A stretch of DNA of 23,789 nt, taken from assembly GCA_040510575.1 (NCBI GenBank), contig JBEVIU010000087.1, forward strand, positions 1 through 23,789. Direction: 5' to 3'. The position numbers and the translations under genes are program-made. This stretch comes from DASUMF01 sp040510575 (GTDB taxonomy: Bacteria; Actinomycetota; Acidimicrobiia; IMCC26256; DASPTH01). The notes beneath the pieces were generated by a model. It ran no database searches. It was not told the DNA's origin and saw nothing but the letters and a program-made list of their open reading frames with translations. Shown one piece after another: positions 6,642 through 13,948 of this stretch; position 1 is the stretch's first letter; each line of letters opens with the position of its first letter.

Positions 6642-7787
6642 GTGCCCGGCACCGACGGTGAGATCTGGGCGGCGCTCGGCACCGTGCAGGAGCCTGAGCT
6701 GCGACGGTCGATCGTGGAGCTGGGCATGGTCAAGGGCCTGGCCGTCGACGGCCGTACGGCGGTCGTGGCGATCGCCCTCCCGCTGCCGGGGGAGTCCACC
6801 CGGGTGGAGCTGCGTCGTCGCATCGTGGTCGCGGCCGGCACGCTCGACGGTATCGATCGGGTCGATGTCGACGTGCGCGACATGACCGACGGGGAACTGC
6901 GCGACGTGGCCGCGGTGCTCAAGGGCGAGCCTGCGCCGAACCCCTTGGAGGTGCGTGACGCGGCGGCCAAGCCGACCTCGGCGCCCCGGGCGAACCCCTT
7001 CACCGACAGCCGCACGCGGGTGATCGCGGTCGCCTCGGGCAAGGGCGGTGTCGGGAAGTCGTCGGTCACCACCAATCTCGCCGTCGCACTCGCGCAGCGC
7101 GGTCACCGTGTGGCTGCCGTCGATGCCGACGTGTGGGGCTTCTCGATGCCGCGCATGCTCGGTGTCACCCATCCGCCTGGGTTGATCGACGACGTGATCG
7201 TCCCGCCCGAAGCGCACGGTGTGCGGCTCATCTCCATGGGGTTCTTCGCGCGCGAGGACCAGGCGATCATCTGGCGCGGCCCGATGTTGCACAAGGCGCT
7301 CGAGCAATTCCTCACCGACGTGTACTGGGGCGAGCTCGATTACCTCATCGTCGACATGCCCCCTGGTACGGGCGACGTCTCGTTGTCGATGTCGCAGTTC
7401 ATCCCGCGCGCCGAGGTGATCGTCGTCACGACGCCGCAGCCTGCCGCGCAGCGTGTCGCACAACGCGCGGCCGCGATGGCCGAGAAGGTCGACCTCGACG
7501 TGATCGGTGTGGTCGAGAACATGTCATGGTTCACCGCCGACGACGGCACCCGCTACGAGCTGTTCGGCGCGGGTGGCGGCCAGGAGCTCGCCGACGATCT
7601 CGGCCTCCCGCTGCTCGCCCGCATCCCCCTCGTCCCGCTGTTGCGCATCGGCGGCGACGAGGGCGCACCGATCGTCGCCGTCCACCCCGACGACGAAGCA
7701 TCGATTGCCTTCCGCGAGCTCGCCGAACGTCTCGACACCGACCTTCGACCCAAGCGCGTCTACAACCCCGAGCTCCGGCTCCAGTAG
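6642..7787 (+). CDS. mrp: Mrp/ApbC/NBP35 family P-loop ATPase, Fe-S cluster carrier
   Basis: A 381-residue protein starting at a GTG with a strong Shine-Dalgarno. Residues 5-95 form a MIP18/DUF59-type domain. Residues 125-365 form a Mrp P-loop ATPase with deviant Walker A SGKGGVGKSS (132-141), DADVWGFSMPRMLG, and the switch YLIVDMPPGTGD. Mrp proteins carry and transfer Fe-S clusters in an ATP-dependent way. The usual CxxC that binds a cluster between subunits, normally just after the VVENMS block, is absent: the segment reads MSWFTADDGTRYELFG. As I recall, other actinobacterial Mrp proteins also lack it, so this is probably a lineage trait. It is divergent from the SufR-like gene, which may control it. 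A 15-base tandem repeat spans its stop codon. Confidence 0.92.
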   Translation: MPGTDGEIWAALGTVQEPELRRSIVELGMVKGLAVDGRTAVVAIALPLPGESTRVELRRRIVVAAGTLDGIDRVDVDVRDMTDGELRDVAAVLKGEPAPNPLEVRDAAAKPTSAPRANPFTDSRTRVIAVASGKGGVGKSSVTTNLAVALAQRGHRVAAVDADVWGFSMPRMLGVTHPPGLIDDVIVPPEAHGVRLISMGFFAREDQAIIWRGPMLHKALEQFLTDVYWGELDYLIVDMPPGTGDVSLSMSQFIPRAEVIVVTTPQPAAQRVAQRAAAMAEKVDLDVIGVVENMSWFTADDGTRYELFGAGGGQELADDLGLPLLARIPLVPLLRIGGDEGAPIVAVHPDDEASIAFRELAERLDTDLRPKRVYNPELRLQ

Positions 7788-7817
7788 CTCCGGCTCCAGT
7801 ACCTCGGGCGCCAGTGG
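7773..7817 (+). repeat. Three 15-base tandem repeats across the mrp stop codon
   Basis: The units are 7773-7787 and 7788-7802, identical except for the last base (TAG versus TAC), and a diverged third copy at 7803-7817. The first unit contains the mrp TAG stop. The second and third copies fill the short gap before the convergent phosphatase gene. A read-through product would extend with LRLQY-like repeats. Confidence 0.75.
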
Positions 7818-7823
7818 CTCGCG

Positions 7824-8576
7824 CTACGCGGGCGCGACGAGCGAGGTGCGCAGCGCGCCGATCTCCCCAGCAGTGAGGCCGTGGGTCCGCGCGTACTGCT
7901 CGGCGCCGCCGTGTTCGTGGCGGAGCCAGTCGAGGGCGGACTGCATGGTGGACGCCTCCGCGCTCATGATGCGCGGACCGAGGGGCTCGCGATCGGGCGC
8001 GCGCGCGGTGAAGCGGGCGAGGAGGAGGTCGATGACCGCTGCCGTCTGCGCGTAGTCGGTGGTGATGGCGTCGTCGTCGACCCCGAGGATCTGGAGCAGG
8101 ATCGCGGCGACCAGACCGGTGCGGTCCTTGCCTGCTGCACACTGGAACACGAGCGGGTGGTTGGCGTCGTCGGCGATGATGCGCAGCACCGACACGAACT
8201 GGGCCCCTGACGTCTGCAGGATCGACGTGTACCGCTCGGCCAAGGTGGAGTCCACGAGATCGGGTGTCTCGAGCGCCGGTACTGCCGGGTCGATCAACGA
8301 GAGATGCTCGACCCGCACACCAGCGCGCTGCAAGCCGTCCATGGGCGCGGCCTCGACCTCGTGGTCGCGCCGGAGGTCGACGACTGTTCGCACCTGATGG
8401 GACCCGACCAGTTGTTCGATGTCGGACGCGTCGCAGTGCGCGAGCGAGTCGCTGCGGAAGACGCGCCCGGTCCGCACCGTGCCGCCCGCCGCGACGTGAC
8501 CGCCGAGGTCGCGGAAGTTGATGTAGCCGCCCAGCGGGACGGGCGTCGGCGGATTGGGTGCGGTTTCGTCGGCCAT
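7824..8576 (-). CDS. Tyrosine-protein phosphatase family (PtpB/MptpB-like, GKDRT P-loop)
   Basis: A 250-residue protein with the layout of tyrosine-phosphatase family 3 (IphP/MptpB-like). It has the opening NFRDLGG (20-26), then RTGRVFRSDSLAHC, then RTVVDLRRDHE, and a phosphate loop QCAAGKDRTG with nucleophile C146 and arginine R152. The usual first residue of that loop is histidine; here it is glutamine (Q145). The family dephosphorylates tyrosine, serine/threonine or phosphoinositide substrates. MptpB-like proteins can be secreted, but no signal peptide is visible here. The start is the ATG at 8576; a longer frame would pass through the promoter element. It is divergent from an MFS exporter with overlapping -10 elements, and its tail converges on mrp. 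Confidence 0.87.
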   Translation of the reverse strand: MADETAPNPPTPVPLGGYINFRDLGGHVAAGGTVRTGRVFRSDSLAHCDASDIEQLVGSHQVRTVVDLRRDHEVEAAPMDGLQRAGVRVEHLSLIDPAVPALETPDLVDSTLAERYTSILQTSGAQFVSVLRIIADDANHPLVFQCAAGKDRTGLVAAILLQILGVDDDAITTDYAQTAAVIDLLLARFTARAPDREPLGPRIMSAEASTMQSALDWLRHEHGGAEQYARTHGLTAGEIGALRTSLVAPA

Positions 8577-8584
8577 CGCCAGAG

Positions 8585-8590
8585 AACGTA
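8585..8590 (-). promoter_or_regulatory. Leaderless -10 element of the tyrosine phosphatase gene
   Basis: TACGTT on the minus strand is followed by 8 bases and the ATG at 8576. It shares two bases with the -10 element of the divergent MFS gene. Confidence 0.5.
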
Positions 8591-8594
8591 CCCT
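8589..8594 (+). promoter_or_regulatory. Leaderless -10 element of the MFS exporter gene
   Basis: TACCCT is followed by 8 bases and the ATG at 8603. It overlaps the opposing TACGTT element at bases 8589-8590. Confidence 0.5.
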
Positions 8595-8602
8595 CGCCCG
8601 CA

Positions 8603-9886
8603 ATGCAACGACCGCCGATCCTCGACGCGTTCGAGTACGCGTCGTTCCGCAAGGTGTGGGCCGCGAGCTTCGTGTCGCAGCTCGGCGACTGGATGCAGAT
8701 CATCGGGCGCGGGCTGCTGGCCTACGACCTCACGGGGAAGGCGTCGTCGGTCGGCATCGTCTACGCGGCCACCTATGCGCCGCAGCTGGTCCTCGGACTC
8801 TGGGCGGGTGCGCTCGCCGACAAGTTCGACCGCCGCCGCATCCTGATCGTCGCGACGGTCTTCCAGGCGCTCGCGGCCGCGGCCTTCGGGATGTTGGCGT
8901 CGTCGGGCGCCGCGACCGTGTTGACGGTGTCGCTGCTCTCGGTGGCGATGGGCTTCGCCTCGTCGTTGATGATGCCGGCGTACCTTGCCCTCGCGCCGCT
9001 CGTGGTGCCGCCGTCGGCGCTCACCAGCGCGATCAGCCTGCAGAGCTCGACCAGCGCACTCACCCGAGTGGTCGGCCCGCTGCTCGCGACTCTCGTGGCC
9101 GCGCAGCTTGGCCTTCCTTGGTTGTTCTGGCTCAACGCGATCTCGTTCAGCGCGGTGCTCGTGGCGTGGTTCACCACCCGCGTCCACCAGGAGAAGACCG
9201 AGGGCGGCGCCGGCTTCTCGGCGATTGCCGAGGCCTTCGCGTACGTGAAGCGCACACCCGAGGTCGCGGTCCCGATCCTCACCATCGTGGTGATCATGCT
9301 CTTCGGCAACGTCTACCAGCCGCTGACCGTGGTCTTCACCACCGAGGTGCTCGCCGACGGGTCGAAGGCGCTCGGCCAGACCTACTTCGGCTACTTCCAG
9401 GCCGCCGTCGGCATCGGCGCCACGATCGGGATCCTCGCCTTGGCGCGCCTCGGGCACCTCCGGCCGCGGCTCGTGCTCCCAATGACGACGCTCGTCGCAT
9501 CGATGTTCCTCGTGCTCCTCGGACTGCAGACCACGGCGCTTCCGGCCATCGTCGTGGTGGGGATCGCGGGCGCGTTCCAGTTCGCGAGCATCACCATCTG
9601 CCAGAACCTGGTGCAGCACCGGGTGCCCGACGCCCTGCGCGGTCGCGTGATGTCGATCGCGATGCTCGGGATGATGGGCTCGCTGCCGATCACGTCACTC
9701 GTCGGAGCGTTCCTCGCCGACGCCATCGGGGTTGGCGAGACCCTCGTCCTGGCCGGTGCCGTCTGCGTGATCTACTCGATCGTGCTGTGCGTGGTGCTCC
9801 GCCAGTACCTGCGCGCGGATGCCGACGAGCCCGACGACCCGCAGCTGATCGCCCAGCTCGCCTACCTCATCGACGAGGAAGGTTGA
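8603..9886 (+). CDS. MFS transporter, enterobactin-exporter (EntS/MFS_3)-like
   Basis: A 427-residue membrane protein with about 12 hydrophobic segments. It has the N-terminal signature FRKVWAASFVSQLGDWMQ and the cytoplasmic loop motif ADKFDRRRILI between helices 2 and 3. A loop near residue 200 (HQEKTEGGAGF) separates the two six-helix halves, and the second half carries VPDALRGRVMSI. This resembles the MFS_3 group of siderophore, macrolide and small-molecule exporters driven by the proton gradient. The substrate cannot be predicted. The ATG at 8603 is preferred over an in-frame ATG 45 bases upstream because a TACCCT element ends 8 bases before it and the upstream stretch codes for non-conserved residues. 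It is alone on its strand until the DUF3107 operon. Confidence 0.87.
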   Translation: MQRPPILDAFEYASFRKVWAASFVSQLGDWMQIIGRGLLAYDLTGKASSVGIVYAATYAPQLVLGLWAGALADKFDRRRILIVATVFQALAAAAFGMLASSGAATVLTVSLLSVAMGFASSLMMPAYLALAPLVVPPSALTSAISLQSSTSALTRVVGPLLATLVAAQLGLPWLFWLNAISFSAVLVAWFTTRVHQEKTEGGAGFSAIAEAFAYVKRTPEVAVPILTIVVIMLFGNVYQPLTVVFTTEVLADGSKALGQTYFGYFQAAVGIGATIGILALARLGHLRPRLVLPMTTLVASMFLVLLGLQTTALPAIVVVGIAGAFQFASITICQNLVQHRVPDALRGRVMSIAMLGMMGSLPITSLVGAFLADAIGVGETLVLAGAVCVIYSIVLCVVLRQYLRADADEPDDPQLIAQLAYLIDEEG

Positions 9887-9930
9887 GCTCCCCGTCGGAG
9901 GCGGGCCCTCAGCACCGGCGCTCAGCTTCG

Positions 9931-9950
9931 GCCCCGCTAGATTCCGGGGC
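9931..9950 (+). promoter_or_regulatory. Leaderless promoter of the DUF3107 operon inside a perfect inverted repeat
   Basis: The -10 element TAGATT (9938-9943) lies 7 bases before the ATG at 9951. It sits in the 8-base loop of the inverted repeat GCCCCG-N8-CGGGGC, so a dimeric regulator bound there would block the promoter. Confidence 0.5.
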
Positions 9951-10178
9951 ATGGAGATTCGAATCGGTGTCGTGCAAACCGCCAAGGAGCTGACCGTCGA
10001 GGTCGAGGGCACCGCCGACGAGGTGGTCGCGAAGATCGACGCCGCGCTGGCGGGTGGGTCGCCCGTGGTCTGGGTCACCGACGTCAAGGGCCGACGGATC
10101 GGCGCCGCGGCGGCCAAGATCGCGTACATCGAGATCGACGAGGACGGCTCCTCCAAGCGCGTCGGGTTCGGGCGCTAG
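9951..10178 (+). CDS. DUF3107 family protein
   Basis: A 75-residue small acidic protein: MEIRIGVVQTAKEL at the start, a central TADEVVAKIDAAL helix, and an ending in which VVWVTDVKGRRIG is followed by AAAKIAYIEI. I recognise this as DUF3107, a short actinobacterial family. Its mycobacterial member (Rv3208A, TB9.4) lies not far from whiB1 and pdtaS, which fits the neighbours here. The function is unknown. The fold looks like a compact alpha/beta domain without cysteines or a catalytic signature. It leads an operon: the first ArsA-like gene starts 10 bases after its stop. Confidence 0.88.
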   Translation: MEIRIGVVQTAKELTVEVEGTADEVVAKIDAALAGGSPVVWVTDVKGRRIGAAAAKIAYIEIDEDGSSKRVGFGR

Positions 10179-10188
10179 CCCGCAGCCC

Positions 10189-11151
10189 ATGGGCTCCGTG
10201 CCCGACCTGCTCGATCGCCGGCTCCTCTTCTTCACCGGCAAAGGTGGTGTCGGGAAGAGCACGATCACCGCGGCAACCGCGTTGCTCGCGGCTGAGCGGG
10301 GCAAGCAGGTCCTGCTCGTCGAAGTCGACGGCAAAGGGAACCTGACCGCGCTCTTCGAGCACCCGCCCGTCGGGTTCGAGCCCCGGCCGATCCACCCGGG
10401 CGTGTCCGCGATGCAGATGAGCACGGAGGCATCGCTCCGCGAATACCTGCGCGTGCAGGCCCGTGTCCCGGTCGTCGGGCGCATCGGCCCCCTGGCGCGC
10501 GCGTTCGACTTCGTGGCGAACGCAGCGCCAGGCGTGAAGGAGATCCTGACCGTCGGCAAGGTCTGCTGGGAGCTCCGCGAGTCGCTGCAGGGGCGCGCAC
10601 CCTGGGATCTCATCGTGGTCGACGCCGCCGCGACCGGCCACGTGGTCAGCCAGCTCGACGCACCGCGAGCGATCCAGGAGCTGGTGCAGGTCGGCCCGGT
10701 CCGTCAACAGACCGACTGGATGGTCGAGCTGCTCGCGGACCCCGCGCTCACCGCGCTCAACGTGGTGACCGCACCCGAAGAGATGCCCGTGAACGAGACG
10801 ATCGAGCTCGTCGCCCGCGCTCGCGAAGAGCTCGCCGTGCCGCTGGGCGCAGTGATCGTGAACCGCGTGCTCCCCGAGCTGTTCACGCGGGCCGACGAGG
10901 AGGCGTTCGACGCGCTGCGCACGCCGGAAGCGATCGAACGACTCGAGCGGGGAAGTGGGCCGGGCGCGGTCGCGGTGCTCGACGCCGCGAAGCTCGCGGT
11001 GTCGCTGCGGCGGAGCCGCTCCGCGTACCTGAGCCGTCTCCGCGACGAGGTCGACCTCGACATGCTGCTCGTGCCGTACCTGTTCGTACGCGACCACGGG
11101 CTGCGCGTCACGCACATGGTTGCCGACGCGCTCGGCCAGGAGCTCGGGTGA
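10189..11151 (+). CDS. ArsA/Get3-like ATPase, first subunit of a pair (with signature lysine)
   Basis: A 320-residue soluble P-loop ATPase of the ArsA/Get3 (SIMIBI) class. The deviant Walker A motif is FTGKGGVGKST (15-25), with both the signature lysine K18 and the catalytic K23. LLVEVDGKGN follows, and the switch region is DLIVVDAAATGH. The arsenite-binding cysteines of true ArsA and the CxxC of eukaryotic Get3 are not seen; one cysteine lies in GKVCWEL. It is homologous to one member of the paired mycobacterial proteins Rv3679-Rv3680, which are reported as Get3/ArsA relatives. It is probably an ATP-driven chaperone or carrier, not an arsenic pump. The ATG at 10189 gives the MGSVPDLLDRRLLFF start; a longer frame would run into DUF3107. 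It is followed by the second ATPase after 7 bases. Confidence 0.88.
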   Translation: MGSVPDLLDRRLLFFTGKGGVGKSTITAATALLAAERGKQVLLVEVDGKGNLTALFEHPPVGFEPRPIHPGVSAMQMSTEASLREYLRVQARVPVVGRIGPLARAFDFVANAAPGVKEILTVGKVCWELRESLQGRAPWDLIVVDAAATGHVVSQLDAPRAIQELVQVGPVRQQTDWMVELLADPALTALNVVTAPEEMPVNETIELVARAREELAVPLGAVIVNRVLPELFTRADEEAFDALRTPEAIERLERGSGPGAVAVLDAAKLAVSLRRSRSAYLSRLRDEVDLDMLLVPYLFVRDHGLRVTHMVADALGQELG

Positions 11152-11158
11152 GGTGGCG

Positions 11159-12418
11159 ATGAGCAGCGGTGACGGATCCCTGGAAGCTCTGCTCGCCTCG
11201 CGCGAAGTCGTCGTGTTCTGCGGCTCGGGCGGCGTCGGGAAGACATCGGTCGCCGCCGCGTCGGCGGTCACTGCCGCGGCCCGCCTCGGGGCGAAGGTGC
11301 TCGTGCTCACGATCGACCCTGCTCGACGGCTCGCCGACGCGCTCGGTCTGGAGTCGGTCGGCAACGTGGAGCGGCGCGTGCCGCTCGACGCGTACTCCTC
11401 GCTCGGTGTGCAACCGCGGGGTGAGCTCTACGCCGCCATGCTCGACACGAAGCGGTCGTGGGACGAGCTCGTGCTGCGCCACGCTCCCGACGAGGCGACC
11501 GCGTACCGGATCCTCGACAACCGGCTGTACCACAACCTCACGAGTCGCTTCGTGCAGAGTCACGACTACATCGCGATGGAGCGGCTCTACGAGTTGCACG
11601 CGAGCGGGGTCTACGACCTGATCGTGGTCGACACGCCGCCGACGCGCAACGCGATCGACTTCCTGGAAGCGCCCGCGCGTATGAGCGAGTTCTTCGGGGG
11701 CCGGCTCCTGCGGTGGCTCACCATGCCGTATCGCGTGAGCGGTGGTCGCGGCGCCCGCATGATCAACGTGGCGAGCCGACCCTTCTACAACCTCGCCGAT
11801 CGGGTGCTCGGCAGTCAGTTCCTCCAGGACATCGCGGAGTTCTTCCTCAACTTCCAGTCGATGTATCCCGGGTTCGTGGAGCGCGCCAATGCGGTCGAGG
11901 CGCTGCTGCACGATCGACGCACGACGTTCGCGGTGGTCACCACGCTGGAAGGTGCGCCACTGCGCGAGGCGGAGACCTTCTGTGAGGAGCTGCGGGCGCG
12001 CAACTTCCATCTCGGCGCGCTCGTGCTCAACAAGACCCTCCCCGACTATCTCCTGTCGGCCGACGGCGATCGGGCCGCGACCACGCTCGAGCGTGAGTCG
12101 GAGGCGCTCGCGAGTGACCTGGCCGGCGTCGGCGGCGCGCTCGCCGACTCGGCGCGTACGGCCCGCGTGTTGCGCACGCTTGGTGACTCGTTCCACGACT
12201 ACGAGGTGGTGGCGCGACGCGAGGCCGAACTGCGCGCCGAGCTGGCCCGCCTGCCCGACGTCGTCGTTCGCGTGCCCACCTTCGACTCCGACATCACCGA
12301 CGTGGCCGGGTTGGCGACGGTGGGGGAGTACCTGTTCGCCCACGGCGGCGCCCCGAGCTCGACGGCGGTGCAGGCCGACCCCTCGGCGCCCACCGATACG
12401 CTGGACCCGGCGCTATGA
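11159..12418 (+). CDS. ArsA/Get3-like ATPase, second subunit of a pair (signature lysine replaced)
   Basis: A 419-residue partner of the preceding ATPase. Its Walker A reads FCGSGGVGKTS (20-30): the catalytic K28 is present, but the signature lysine of KGGVGKT is serine (S23). Further motifs are LVLTIDPARRLADAL (the IDPA switch typical of Get3/ArsA) and DLIVVDTPPTRNAIDFL. The middle region (about 195-270) contains an aromatic helix-rich insert, FFLNFQSMYPGFVERA, that could be the client-binding part. ArsA-family dimers use the signature lysine across the interface, so a heterodimer with the upstream subunit would have one competent signature residue. It overlaps the kinase start by an ATGA, so translation is coupled. 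An arsenic role is unlikely since no metal-site cysteines are seen. Confidence 0.88.
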   Translation: MSSGDGSLEALLASREVVVFCGSGGVGKTSVAAASAVTAAARLGAKVLVLTIDPARRLADALGLESVGNVERRVPLDAYSSLGVQPRGELYAAMLDTKRSWDELVLRHAPDEATAYRILDNRLYHNLTSRFVQSHDYIAMERLYELHASGVYDLIVVDTPPTRNAIDFLEAPARMSEFFGGRLLRWLTMPYRVSGGRGARMINVASRPFYNLADRVLGSQFLQDIAEFFLNFQSMYPGFVERANAVEALLHDRRTTFAVVTTLEGAPLREAETFCEELRARNFHLGALVLNKTLPDYLLSADGDRAATTLERESEALASDLAGVGGALADSARTARVLRTLGDSFHDYEVVARREAELRAELARLPDVVVRVPTFDSDITDVAGLATVGEYLFAHGGAPSSTAVQADPSAPTDTLDPAL

Positions 12419-13917
12419 CCATGTTCTTCGAGCAAGCGCGCACGAAGACGGCTCTGTGGGGCGAGACGCTGCGCCACGTCCAGCGGCTCGCCGCCTCGTG
12501 GCAGCCGCTCGCTGACCTGTGCTTCTCCGACCTCCTGCTCCTGGCGCCGATCGACGGCGAGCACGGGTCGCGCTCGGTGATCCTCGCCCAGGTGCGACCC
12601 ACCACCGGCCAGACGGTGTACCCGATGGACCTCGTGGGTGCGGTCGTCGACGACATCGCACGTCCCCTCGTGGCCACCGCCTTGCGGAGCGGTGAGATCG
12701 TGGAGGGAACCGCGACGCTGCTCGGCGACGGCGAGCAGGTGCACGCGCAGTGCATCCCGGTGCGGGTCAACGGCGAGGTCATCGCGGTCGTGACCCGCGA
12801 GACGCGCACCACGCTCGGGCGCCAGCTCGGTGAGCTCGAGCACCACTACCTCGACCTCTTCGAGCGCTTCGCGCGGATGATCGCGCAGGGGAGCTTCCCG
12901 TTCCGCCAGGACGACGACGAGTTCGAAGACGCGCCACGCGTCGGCGACGGCGTGATCCTGGTCGATCCCGACGTGCGCGTCCGCTTCGCGAGCCCCAACG
13001 CCGTGAGCTCGCTGCACCGGATGGGCATCCACTCGTACACGTCGGGACTGCACCTTGCCGAGATGGGCTTCGACCAGGATGCCGTCGACATCGCCATGCG
13101 CGCGCGCCTTCCCGTCACCGAGGAGGTCGAGCAGGGCGACACCTCGGTTCTCGTGCAGGCGATCCCGCTGCTCGAGCACGACGAGATCGTCGGCGTCCTC
13201 ATGTTGCTGCGCGACGTGACCGACCTGCGTCGGCGAGACCGGTTGCTGATCTCGAAGGACGCGACGATCCGCGAGATCCACCACCGCGTGAAGAACAACC
13301 TGCAGACGATCGCCGCGCTGCTTCGGCTCCAAGGGCGACATCTGCAGTCACCCGAGGCACGCGCCGCGCTCGAAGAGTCGGAGCGTCGGATCCGTGCGAT
13401 CGCGGTGGTGCACGAGACCTTGTCGCGCGATCCACGCGATGTGGTTCGCTTCGACGACATCATCCAACCGCTGGTGCGCGTCGTGCAGGAGACGGTCACG
13501 TCGCTCGACGCCGACCTGCGATTCGACGTGGTCGGCGACGCCGGCTACCTCCCGGGAGACCTCGCCACGCCGCTCGCGGTGGTCCTGAACGAGTTGATGC
13601 AGAACGCGGTCGACCACGCCTTTCCGTTCGTGGAGGGACGACCGAGCGGTTGCGTGCGGGTGCACCTGGCGCGCCGCGAGGGTGAGCTGCTCGTCGACGT
13701 GGTCGACGACGGTGTCGGGTTGCCGTCGACCTTCTCGATCGGCGGCTCGAAGGGGCTCGGCCTGTCGATCGTGCAGACGCTGGTCACGACCGAGCTGAAC
13801 GGCACGATCGAGATGTCAGCGGGCGACGGGCGCCTCGGCGCACCCGTGGACGGGCGCGCGGGAACGCTCGTGCGACTGAAGATCCCGGTGCGTCAGGCCG
13901 GGACGGCGACGCTCTGA
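12415..13917 (+). CDS. pdtaS: Sensor histidine kinase, PdtaS-like (GAF-PAS-HisKA_2-HATPase)
   Basis: A 500-residue soluble kinase. Residues 15-155 form a GAF-like N-terminal sensor domain, and residues 172-272 form a PAS domain (GDGVILVDPDVRVRF... VLMLLRDVTDLRRRD). A HisKA_2 dimerisation helix follows, with the phospho-acceptor in EIHHRVKNNLQTIAALL (likely H290). The HATPase domain has the N box LNELMQNAVDHA, the G1 box VDDGVGLP and the G2 box GSKGLGLSIV. The order and absence of membrane helices match mycobacterial PdtaS, which phosphorylates the antiterminator response regulator PdtaR. No response regulator is in the window. The gene begins inside the ATGA overlap with the second ArsA-like ATPase and converges on whiB, as pdtaS and whiB1 do in Mycobacterium. 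The GAF ligand is not evident. Confidence 0.9.
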   Translation: MTMFFEQARTKTALWGETLRHVQRLAASWQPLADLCFSDLLLLAPIDGEHGSRSVILAQVRPTTGQTVYPMDLVGAVVDDIARPLVATALRSGEIVEGTATLLGDGEQVHAQCIPVRVNGEVIAVVTRETRTTLGRQLGELEHHYLDLFERFARMIAQGSFPFRQDDDEFEDAPRVGDGVILVDPDVRVRFASPNAVSSLHRMGIHSYTSGLHLAEMGFDQDAVDIAMRARLPVTEEVEQGDTSVLVQAIPLLEHDEIVGVLMLLRDVTDLRRRDRLLISKDATIREIHHRVKNNLQTIAALLRLQGRHLQSPEARAALEESERRIRAIAVVHETLSRDPRDVVRFDDIIQPLVRVVQETVTSLDADLRFDVVGDAGYLPGDLATPLAVVLNELMQNAVDHAFPFVEGRPSGCVRVHLARREGELLVDVVDDGVGLPSTFSIGGSKGLGLSIVQTLVTTELNGTIEMSAGDGRLGAPVDGRAGTLVRLKIPVRQAGTATL

Positions 13918-13923
13918 GCCCGG

Positions 13924-13941
13924 GCGCCGGCGGACCGGCGC
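13924..13941. terminator. Possible bidirectional hairpin terminator between kinase and whiB
   Basis: A perfect 7-bp GC stem GCGCCGG-CGGA-CCGGCGC with a 4-base loop fills the 31-base gap between two convergent stop codons. There is no U-tract, so it would act as a U-less hairpin if it terminates at all. Confidence 0.5.
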
Positions 13942-13948
13942 ATCACCA

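Noticed and set aside
8294..9619. A 441-residue minus-strand frame opposite the MFS_3 exporter
   Set aside because: Low-complexity charged translation, no family resemblance, and it would cover the phosphatase start.
10189..12418. Arsenite efflux ATPase ArsA pair
   Set aside because: No arsenic-binding cysteine triad is seen and no ArsB, ArsR or ArsC neighbour is present; a Get3-like role is more likely.
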